This document shows positions 57,293 through 64,000 of a stretch of DNA of 64,000 nt, in pieces (the first letter of the stretch is position 1; each line of letters opens with the position of its first letter). Position numbers and translations under genes: made by a program. The stretch lies in NCBI RefSeq assembly GCF_001644035.1, contig NZ_LUUG01000117.1:62001-126000 (forward strand). Direction: 5' to 3'. This DNA is from Methylomonas methanica (lineage in GTDB: Bacteria; Pseudomonadota; Gammaproteobacteria; Methylococcales; Methylomonadaceae). The notes under the pieces were generated by a model that was not told where the DNA came from, ran no database searches, and saw only the letters and a program-made list of their open reading frames with translations.

Positions 57293-57898
57293 ATGGAACA
57301 AGAATTAGAACTAGAAAATAAACCGAATAAAACTATCAGTCAGGATGAAGTGTTGCAGGCCGCTTTAAAGCTGTTTGCCAAGAAGGGATATTTCAATACC
57401 TCATTAACCGATATCAAAGATGCGGCCGGTATAACAACCAGTACCGGCATTAGTCAGCATTTCAAAACCAAGCAAGCCATTGCGCAAGCCTTATACGAAA
57501 ATATTCTGGATAGTCTGAGCATATCGATTGACGATATTCGCCGCCGGAATCGTAAAGCTGCCGAGCAATTGCGGGAAATAGTCGATTTACTATTCAAATT
57601 AACCGACGACGCCCCGGAAATTGTCGAGTTTTTGTTATTTGTAAAGAGCGAAGAGTTTTTGGCGGAACCTAAGCCCTTGCTGGAAACGCCTGCATTTACC
57701 AAAATAAAGCGGATTTTTCAGAACGGCGTCAAAGACGGCGAGATGAAGGCGCTGGACCCGTTATTAGCCTACACTTATTTCTTCGGCATTATCAATCATA
57801 CCTTGGCGATGGTGTTGAGCGGCAACTTGCCGAAAACGGCGGAAAGTTATCAGGCGCAAGCCTGGTTGACGGCATGGGGCTGCATAGTTAAAAAGTAA
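57293..57898 (+). CDS. TetR-family transcriptional regulator
   Basis: 201 residues. The N-terminal HTH region reads DEVLQAALKLFAKKGYFNTS and LTDIKDAAGITTSTG, then FKTKQAIAQALYENIL, a normal TetR domain apart from an inserted Gly-Ile between recognition helix and turn. The C-terminal ligand domain is helical and unassigned. It lies 46 bases before the UDP-sugar dehydrogenase gene on the same strand and may control the polysaccharide genes, which is inference. Confidence 0.9.
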   Translation: MEQELELENKPNKTISQDEVLQAALKLFAKKGYFNTSLTDIKDAAGITTSTGISQHFKTKQAIAQALYENILDSLSISIDDIRRRNRKAAEQLREIVDLLFKLTDDAPEIVEFLLFVKSEEFLAEPKPLLETPAFTKIKRIFQNGVKDGEMKALDPLLAYTYFFGIINHTLAMVLSGNLPKTAESYQAQAWLTAWGCIVKK

Positions 57899-57944
57899 TT
57901 CAATGTCATTAAAACTCAGAGCGGGGCGGAGGAGGATTTACTAG

Positions 57945-59216
57945 ATGTTAGATAACATTAAAATCGGCATGATTGGGCTTGGTTACGTGGGGTTGCCGCT
58001 AGCCGTCGAGTTTGGGCGAAAATACCAAACCGTAGGTTTCGATATTAATCAGCACCGTATTCAGGAATTACGCGCAGGTCGCGACCATACCCTGGAGGTT
58101 AGTGAAGAAGAGTTAGCCGACGCCAAATTGTTGACGTATAGCGCCGATTTACAAGATATAGCCGATTGTTCGGTTTATATAGTCACAGTCCCCACACCAA
58201 TCAATGAACACAAACAACCGGATTTGACGCCGCTGCAAAAAGCCAGCGATTTGCTGGGTAAGGTTATCAAAGCCGGTGACATCGTCATTTATGAATCCAC
58301 TGTTTACCCTGGCGCAACCGAAGAAGTTTGCGTGCCGATTCTGGAAAAAGTGTCGGGTTTGACGTTCAATCGGGACTTTTACGTCGGTTACAGCCCGGAA
58401 CGTATCAATCCTGGCGACAAGCAACACCGCGTCACCAATATTCTGAAAGTTACCTCGGGTTCTACGCCTGAAATAGCCGAAAAAGTAGATGCTTTATATA
58501 AAAGTATCATTACTGCCGGTACGCATAAAGCCAGCAGTATCAAGGTCGCCGAGGCTGCCAAAGTTATTGAAAACACCCAGCGCGACGTCAACATTGCCTT
58601 GATCAATGAACTGGCCTTGATTTTCAACAAACTGGGAATAGATACCGAGGAAGTTCTGCTGGCTGCGGGCACTAAATGGAATTTTCTGCCGTTTCGGCCC
58701 GGTTTAGTCGGTGGACACTGTATCGGTGTGGATCCTTACTATTTAACCCATAAAGCCCAAGCTATCGGTTACAACCCGGAAGTCATCCTCTCCGGCCGTC
58801 GTATCAACGACGGTATGGGTGTATACGTAGTGTCGCAATTAGTAAAGTTGATGCTGAAGAAACGTGTACATGTCCAGGAAGCTAATGTGTTGATCATGGG
58901 CTTGACCTTCAAGGAAAACTGCCCGGACATTCGCAACACTCGGGTGGTGGACATCATTGCCGAGTTGAAGACTTATGGTGTCAATGTCGAGGTTTACGAT
59001 CCTTGGGTTAATGCCGAGGAGGCTAAACACGAATACGGTATTACACCGGTGGTTAAGCCGGTAGCGGGAAAATACGATGCGATCATTCTTGCTGTGGCTC
59101 ATGATCAATTCAAAAAGATGGCAATTTCGGACATTAGAGCCCTAGGCACGCCGCAGACCATTGTGTATGACCTCAAATACTTGTTTCCTACGGATCAAAC
59201 AGACGCAAGGCTCTAA
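57945..59216 (+). CDS. tviB: Nucleotide-sugar 6-dehydrogenase (TviB/WbpO-like)
   Basis: 423 residues. Rossmann start [20 protein letters not shown]; middle [20 protein letters not shown] with the conserved Asn. Catalytic Cys in [21 protein letters not shown]-terminal [20 protein letters not shown]. It oxidises the C6 of a UDP-hexose, most likely UDP-GlcNAc or UDP-GalNAc as in TviB/WbpO, in the first step towards uronic acid residues. Strong GGAGGAGG site. The epimerase follows three bases later. Confidence 0.9.
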   Translation: MLDNIKIGMIGLGYVGLPLAVEFGRKYQTVGFDINQHRIQELRAGRDHTLEVSEEELADAKLLTYSADLQDIADCSVYIVTVPTPINEHKQPDLTPLQKASDLLGKVIKAGDIVIYESTVYPGATEEVCVPILEKVSGLTFNRDFYVGYSPERINPGDKQHRVTNILKVTSGSTPEIAEKVDALYKSIITAGTHKASSIKVAEAAKVIENTQRDVNIALINELALIFNKLGIDTEEVLLAAGTKWNFLPFRPGLVGGHCIGVDPYYLTHKAQAIGYNPEVILSGRRINDGMGVYVVSQLVKLMLKKRVHVQEANVLIMGLTFKENCPDIRNTRVVDIIAELKTYGVNVEVYDPWVNAEEAKHEYGITPVVKPVAGKYDAIILAVAHDQFKKMAISDIRALGTPQTIVYDLKYLFPTDQTDARL

Positions 59217-59219
59217 AAA

Positions 59220-60224
59220 ATGAAGATTATGGTGACCGGCACCGCCGGTTTTATAGGCAATCATTTGGCGCTGAGATTATTGGAGCGTGGTGACGAAGTC
59301 ATTGGTGTGGACAATCTCAACGACTATTACGATGTTAACCTGAAACTGAGTCGCTTAGATCGGATCAAGGATTTTGCCGGCTATACCGATGTACGGCTGG
59401 ATATTGCCGATAGAGCCGGCATGGATGCGCTATTCAAAAAGCACCAGCCGCAAAAAGTAGTTAATCTGGCTGCTCAGGCTGGTGTACGTTATTCAATCGA
59501 GAATCCGCATGCCTACATCGATAGCAATATCGTTGGTTTTATCAATATATTGGAAGGCTGTCGGCATAATCAGGTGGAGCACTTAGTGTATGCCTCTAGC
59601 AGTTCGGTTTACGGCGCTAACGAATCGATGCCGTTTTCCGTGCATGACAATGTAGATCATCCCTTGAGCTTGTATGCGGCGTCAAAAAAAGCCAATGAGC
59701 TGATGGCGCACACCTACAGCAATTTATATCAATTGCCCACTACGGGGTTGCGCTTTTTTACTGTGTATGGTCCGTGGGGTCGTCCCGACATGGCATTGTT
59801 TTTGTTCACCAAAGCCATTTTAAATGGCGAGAAAATCAATGTATTTAATTACGGTAAGCATCGGCGCGACTTCACTTATATAGACGATATTGTCGAAGGT
59901 GTGATTCGTACTATGGATCATAACGCCTCGCCGAATCCAGACTGGAGTGGGGCGAAGCCTGATCCTGGTACCAGTAAAGCACCTTGGCGGGTCTACAATA
60001 TTGGCAATCAGAATCCAGTGGAATTGTTATCTTATATCGAAACCTTGGAACGCTTTCTCGGCAAAACTGCCGAGAAAAATCTATTGCCGTTGCAGCCTGG
60101 CGACGTCCCCGATACGTTCGCAGATGTAGAAGCGCTGGTAGCCGATGTAGGGTATAAACCCAATACTTCTATAGAGCAGGGTATCGAACGGTTTGTTGCT
60201 TGGTATCTTGAGTACTATCAGTGA
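59220..60224 (+). CDS. UDP-glucuronate 4-epimerase-type SDR
   Basis: 334 residues. [20 protein letters not shown] is the NAD loop; [20 protein letters not shown] and [16 protein letters not shown] carry the Ser; [16 protein letters not shown] carries the Tyr-Lys pair. [20 protein letters not shown] is typical of UDP-glucuronate epimerases. With the adjacent 6-dehydrogenase it should supply a uronic-acid precursor for an exopolysaccharide. The exact sugar (Glc or HexNAc) is not decided by sequence alone. Confidence 0.9.
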   Translation: MKIMVTGTAGFIGNHLALRLLERGDEVIGVDNLNDYYDVNLKLSRLDRIKDFAGYTDVRLDIADRAGMDALFKKHQPQKVVNLAAQAGVRYSIENPHAYIDSNIVGFINILEGCRHNQVEHLVYASSSSVYGANESMPFSVHDNVDHPLSLYAASKKANELMAHTYSNLYQLPTTGLRFFTVYGPWGRPDMALFLFTKAILNGEKINVFNYGKHRRDFTYIDDIVEGVIRTMDHNASPNPDWSGAKPDPGTSKAPWRVYNIGNQNPVELLSYIETLERFLGKTAEKNLLPLQPGDVPDTFADVEALVADVGYKPNTSIEQGIERFVAWYLEYYQ

Positions 60225-60247
60225 ATAATTTTTGATAGTCGGAATGT

Positions 60248-60278
60248 ACAGTTTTAAACTGTGCAACAGCTTTTTATT
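60248..60278. terminator. Palindrome and T-rich stretch between convergent genes
   Basis: ACAGTTT-T-AAACTGT (60248-60262) followed by CAGCTTTTTATTTT. The loop is nearly absent, so it may be a weak terminator or a binding dyad. Confidence 0.35.
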
Positions 60279-62354
60279 TTAATGACTAGATTTAAACAAT
60301 GGGTCACTTTCAATGTGGCTATCCAATAGCTTTTTAAGCGCGGCAAATATATCGGGATGAGACTCTATGACATCCAGATATGGGTCGTTTTCCAAATCAT
60401 AAAGCTGATAAACAGGCTTTGTATAAGTCGCTATATATATTAGTTTCCACTTTTCGTTTTGTATGGAGCGGCTCTTCGCTCGGATTACCGTAGGATAATG
60501 TTTTTCATTGACTACCAGGGTCCCGGATTTTTTGTCCGGAATATCGAGTAATTCAACAATATTGGGATATAAAATTTGGTCGGGATGTAAACCGGGTATT
60601 TTTCCCAGCCAAATGCCTGTTTCTTGAAAGGCAAAAAGCTCCGGCGATTTCTGCGCTTTCACATAGGGGATCAAATTAACGCCGTCCAGATTTGTTGGAA
60701 TAGGTATATTCAACAAATCTAACAAAGTTGGCATTACGTCTATGGAGCGGGTAGTCGGCTTAAAGTTTACACCAATAGGTACGCCAGGGCCTTTTATCAC
60801 CAATGGAATTCTGCCGCTAGGGTCGTCCCCCACCAATGTGTTGCCTTGTCCCCAGCATCCAGTTTCAAAAAAATCCGCACCATGATCGCTATATATGATT
60901 ACGATGGTATTATCGGATAGATTGGACTTTTCAATATAATCAATTATTTTTCCAACTTCATCATCGAACTGTTTGACGCAGCTGTCATATAAATTAATGA
61001 TTTGCGGGATGTCGAAAAAATCCGAGCTTTTTTCCTGTTTTTTGATAATTTCTTCCGCCGAGGCGAGTCTGGTCATAATAAACCGCGATTCACCTTTATA
61101 GTCTTTTGGGGTAAATAGGTTGTAATAGGGATACTCCGAATTAAACGGAACGTGAGTAGCCGAAGTGAACAAATTAATAAAAAAGGGCTGCGAGTTTTTC
61201 GCCGAACGGGCAATTAGTTGGCGGCATTCGCGGCCCAAGCTCCCGGTCAAGGGTACGCCAGCCAGATAATAGAACTCGGGTAAGAAGCGTTTTCCTAATG
61301 CATTATTGGTGAATAAGGACAATACGTTTCTTATTAAAGACGGGCCTTGCCTTAGTAGCAGTTTTATATTCCATTGATCTTCAGCGACGGAGATTTCCTT
61401 AAAGTTAAAACTTAATTTTGCAAAATCTGCTCCGCACCAATCGGAGATGGATGCCGTCAAGTAACCGTGCTCGTTCAATATGTCGATTAAAGAGGGTTGC
61501 GGCAATTTACAGTCGGCCAGCGATGGATAATTATCCCGAATTTTATGGTTATGAGGCCATAGTCCGGTAAATAGAGATGCAATACTTGGCGCGGTTCTAG
61601 CGACAGGGGTAATGCATTTATAGAGTCGTAAGCCGTCCGCGCTTAATTTATCAATGTTGGGGGTAAGGTTTCTGTGATAGTTACTGCCGCCCAGTCTGTC
61701 ATGGCGCAATGTATCGGAACCTATCATAATTACGTTGGGTTTTGTTTGGGTCACGGCTTTAGCGATAGCCGGTTCGTTACTAATCGTCGCGTAATAGATG
61801 TAAGCATATAAAACAGCCAAGGCTAATACATAGATCACTAGTGGCGTATCATTTTCTTCGATAGCGAAAAACAGGGCAATTGCGGATGTTATAGCCAGCA
61901 ATAAAATTAATGAAAATTTTATGCCGGTTATTAGTGCGGGGGATAATATCTTCCATATAATAAACAATCTGGAAAATCTATACTGGAAAGATAGTTGAAT
62001 GGTGCCCGGCGTATATAGGAGTTGATGTAAAAAAAAGTAAGTTGTAACTAAGGTGGTTGATATTAGGCAGCTGATTAAGTCTGTGACGAAGTCAAAATGT
62101 ACCAATGCGGTAAACTTTGATAGCGAATAAGCTGTAACAGAGCCGGGTAAAGATGTTAGAAAAAATATGGCAAATAACCATAAAGCTAATCTGGAGAGAG
62201 CGAAAACCACATAGTATCCAAATTTTTTTTCAATTTCTTTTTGGATGCCGGGTCCGGTGCGGGAATAATTATGTAAGGTTAGAAAAATTAGCGTAATAGT
62301 GCAAAGTAATGCAGCAACAGAAGAGCCGTAGAGAGACACCTGTATTTTTTCCAT
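60279..62354 (-). CDS. Membrane-anchored sulfatase/phosphatase-superfamily protein with Thr nucleophile
   Basis: 691 residues. About five membrane segments occupy the first 190 residues, followed by an alkaline-phosphatase-superfamily domain: PNVIMIGSDTLRHDRLGG (metal Asp 214), then the nucleophile region PVARTAPSIASLFTGLWPHN, and IVIIYSDHGADFFETGCWGQ. Sulfatases have Cys or Ser followed by x-P-x-R; here the aligned residues are Thr 254-Ala-Pro-Ser-Ile. That points to a phospho- or glycerophospho-transferase or hydrolase (as in EptA- or LtaS-like enzymes) instead of a formylglycine sulfatase. Six bases after the O-ligase-like gene, so co-transcribed. Noticeably AT-rich. Confidence 0.82.
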   Translation of the reverse strand: MEKIQVSLYGSSVAALLCTITLIFLTLHNYSRTGPGIQKEIEKKFGYYVVFALSRLALWLFAIFFLTSLPGSVTAYSLSKFTALVHFDFVTDLISCLISTTLVTTYFFLHQLLYTPGTIQLSFQYRFSRLFIIWKILSPALITGIKFSLILLLAITSAIALFFAIEENDTPLVIYVLALAVLYAYIYYATISNEPAIAKAVTQTKPNVIMIGSDTLRHDRLGGSNYHRNLTPNIDKLSADGLRLYKCITPVARTAPSIASLFTGLWPHNHKIRDNYPSLADCKLPQPSLIDILNEHGYLTASISDWCGADFAKLSFNFKEISVAEDQWNIKLLLRQGPSLIRNVLSLFTNNALGKRFLPEFYYLAGVPLTGSLGRECRQLIARSAKNSQPFFINLFTSATHVPFNSEYPYYNLFTPKDYKGESRFIMTRLASAEEIIKKQEKSSDFFDIPQIINLYDSCVKQFDDEVGKIIDYIEKSNLSDNTIVIIYSDHGADFFETGCWGQGNTLVGDDPSGRIPLVIKGPGVPIGVNFKPTTRSIDVMPTLLDLLNIPIPTNLDGVNLIPYVKAQKSPELFAFQETGIWLGKIPGLHPDQILYPNIVELLDIPDKKSGTLVVNEKHYPTVIRAKSRSIQNEKWKLIYIATYTKPVYQLYDLENDPYLDVIESHPDIFAALKKLLDSHIESDPLFKSSH

Positions 62355-62360
62355 CTCTAT

Positions 62361-63653
62361 TTATTCGATTGGATTAATGCGATTGGTGATAAGGTTGTTA
62401 TTTTTCGAGTTATTTTTGTACTGCTGTTCATTTATTCGTGCTTTTTCTGAAAACTCTTGCAATGCGAATTTTTTAATTAACATGGATATGAATACTAAAT
62501 GATAAATCAAATCCCAGTAAGATAAACCGAGGAAAGCGGTCCCAACCATATAACAAATTATCGAGGTTCTGATCATCAGGCTGTAGTGGCGCACCCACTC
62601 CATGCCTTCTACTTGCTTAGCCTGTCTAGATAAACTGGTTAAGCCGAAAACACTACCCAGTATTAAAGAAATCCATAACCCGAATGCGATAAAGCCATGT
62701 TCCGCAAGCATTTCCACATAGGAACTATGCCAGTCCCGCATGGTGACATATATCCAGCCATCGAATCCTGCGCCAGTGAATGGGTGGCTAAGCGCATAGT
62801 TCCAGCCATCTGTCCATGCCTCAATTCGTGACATGGCGGATAAATCTTCCTCATACGTTTCCAGGGTGTGCATACGTCCGAACCATTCTTCAGGTAAATA
62901 GGGAATGACGAAAAACGTGCCGCCGATTACCAATGGGATCATCATGTGTTTACGCTTGCTGTTTGAGATCAGCGTAAACGTCAGGGCAATCATGGTGAGT
63001 AGCGCACCTCGAGACCATGATGACAAGGAGGCTGCATAGATAATAGGAATAGATAGTAATATTCCCTTTTTTAGCCAGTTCTTCTGTAATTCTTTTTCCC
63101 AAATCAATAGAAGGGGAACTGCAATAAGCATCGCGACGGCAAATAAATTGTTATCTTCGAATTGCGTGCTGGGTGGTCCGTAAACGCGATGACCGAAGCC
63201 GGTTAATATGGCGAATACACCGCCTTTAACCGCAACTACGCCGATGGAGGCGCCTATGGTGGAAATCAAATAATAAAGTTTTTCTCTGGTATTGATCAGA
63301 ACCCATGTGAAATAGAACGGTACGAATATTTTAGAGACAAACAAAAATTTGCTCCAAGAAACGTCCTGCAACGGTGCTTGAGTTGTGGTAAATATGAAAT
63401 AGAACCAAAGCGTTATAAAAGTAGAAATGCGCCAATCTTTAGGGATGGGCTGTTTATCTTTAGTGTTGAATGTGCTGACAACAACCACCAAGAATAACAC
63501 GTAGTACACCGGTAGCGAACGTACTGCTCCCCAGGCATAGGCATGCGGATTCAAATAGCTGAATATTGCTAACGATAGCACCCCCCACCATGGCTTTTTT
63601 ATCGCGGCAACTATGCAGCATAACAGGAAAATAAGAACAACTATGTCGCGCAC
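62361..63653 (-). CDS. O-antigen-ligase-like polymerase, exosortase A-associated type
   Basis: 430 residues with 10 or more membrane segments. The start MRDIVVLIFLLCCIVAAIKK continues PWWGVLSLAIFSYLNPHAYA. A periplasmic loop with RIEAWTDGWNYALSHPFTGA, then MRDWHSSYVEMLAEHGFIAF, is that of the Wzy/WaaL superfamily. The opening matches my memory of the putative O-glycosylation ligase family associated with exosortase A systems. It would polymerise or transfer glycan at the outer face of the inner membrane. Second in a leftward run after the partial gene at the window edge. AT-rich like its neighbour. Confidence 0.83.
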   Translation of the reverse strand: MRDIVVLIFLLCCIVAAIKKPWWGVLSLAIFSYLNPHAYAWGAVRSLPVYYVLFLVVVVSTFNTKDKQPIPKDWRISTFITLWFYFIFTTTQAPLQDVSWSKFLFVSKIFVPFYFTWVLINTREKLYYLISTIGASIGVVAVKGGVFAILTGFGHRVYGPPSTQFEDNNLFAVAMLIAVPLLLIWEKELQKNWLKKGILLSIPIIYAASLSSWSRGALLTMIALTFTLISNSKRKHMMIPLVIGGTFFVIPYLPEEWFGRMHTLETYEEDLSAMSRIEAWTDGWNYALSHPFTGAGFDGWIYVTMRDWHSSYVEMLAEHGFIAFGLWISLILGSVFGLTSLSRQAKQVEGMEWVRHYSLMIRTSIICYMVGTAFLGLSYWDLIYHLVFISMLIKKFALQEFSEKARINEQQYKNNSKNNNLITNRINPIE

Positions 63654-63711
63654 GGAGTTTAATTTAGTAGGTTAGATTGCATTCAATTAAGCTTTTAAAT
63701 ATCGGCTTAAT

Positions 63712-64000
63712 TTAATTATTTATTAATTTTTTATTTTTCCAACGTGAAAAACAGCCACATATTTGCCCGAGAGAATAACTGACATTCATTGCTTGGCGTA
63801 GGCTATGTTTTGCAGTGCATGCCAATGCAAGCCATTGCCAGTATTGGCGGATAATTTGCGCGATTAAGAATGGCGGTATGCCCAGATAGGTGCGGTGATA
63901 AACGGGAAAATCATTAACTGCGCCACGATAGCCGGCCAGAAAATGCACTTCTAGAAAATATTGCCGCCGGAGTCGCCATGGTTCGACGGCATGAAGTATT
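63712..64000 (-). CDS. C-terminal fragment of a probable glycosyltransferase
   Basis: The frame is open from the right window edge to the stop at 63712; the visible 96 residues start mid-gene. The segment HAVEPWRLRRQYFLEVHFLA, continuing GYRGAVN, resembles the region after the catalytic domain of family 2 glycosyltransferases (arginine-rich helix and aromatic residues). The product identity depends on upstream sequence not shown. Same strand as the O-ligase-like gene, 58 bases before it, so probably part of one polysaccharide operon. Confidence 0.6.
   Translation of the reverse strand, partial: ILHAVEPWRLRRQYFLEVHFLAGYRGAVNDFPVYHRTYLGIPPFLIAQIIRQYWQWLALACTAKHSLRQAMNVSYSLGQICGCFSRWKNKKLINN

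Overview
The window is chromosomal DNA of a gammaproteobacterium. The translation operon rimP-nusA-infB-rbfA-truB-rpsO-pnp and the uvrC-pgsA pair are in gammaproteobacterial order. A PEP-CTERM protein ending in a VPVPGAVWLFGS-type sorting tail, an exosortase-associated O-ligase-like gene and a split dihydroxyacetone kinase suggest a methanotroph of the Methylococcales (Methylomonas-like). That assignment is an inference, because no methane-oxidation gene lies in the window.

Layout. 1-7.8 kb: end of a flagellar cluster (3' part of a FlrC-type activator, then fliE-fliK), with a sigma-54 type promoter before fliE. 7.9-11 kb: rpsF-rpsR-DUF2232-rplI-hldD. 11.1-13.4 kb: a FIST sensor gene with an apparent frameshift near its 5' end, overlapping a PAS-GGDEF diguanylate cyclase. 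13.5-17.4 kb: PEP synthase, then a PEP-CTERM protein behind a good sigma-54 promoter. 17.7-20.5 kb: a soluble chemoreceptor with four tandem 91-residue modules. 21-24.9 kb: waaA, argG, a two-TM unknown and a small cytochrome c. 25-31.7 kb: cysG diverging from tusA, a HAD phosphatase, rppH, and a leftward run AlbA_2 membrane protein-argA-GDP-mannose hydrolase-cpdA. 32-36.7 kb: ilvD, an SH3 membrane protein, argF and argD. 37-40.2 kb: an RHH-like unknown, then dhaL convergent with dhaK and a HAD-IIA phosphatase. 40.3-49.7 kb: two identical tRNA-Phe genes, a structured leader, and the rimP-pnp operon. 49.9-53.8 kb: a ThDP decarboxylase, a GNAT fusion protein and an OmpA-like porin. 54.2-57.2 kb: uracil-DNA glycosylase-uvrC-pgsA. 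57.3-64 kb: an exopolysaccharide locus (TetR regulator, UDP-sugar dehydrogenase, epimerase, membrane alkaline-phosphatase-superfamily enzyme, O-ligase-like protein, end of a probable glycosyltransferase).

Links between genes. Four arginine genes (argG, argA, argF, argD) sit in three separate loci. The PEP-CTERM protein and the polysaccharide locus with an exosortase-associated ligase probably belong to one cell-surface system: exosortase-processed proteins and exopolysaccharide usually co-occur. The most interesting non-coding signals are the sigma-54 promoter and palindrome in front of the PEP-CTERM gene, and the multi-hairpin, multi-terminator leader before rimP. No CRISPR array, insertion sequence, prophage or classical defence island was seen.
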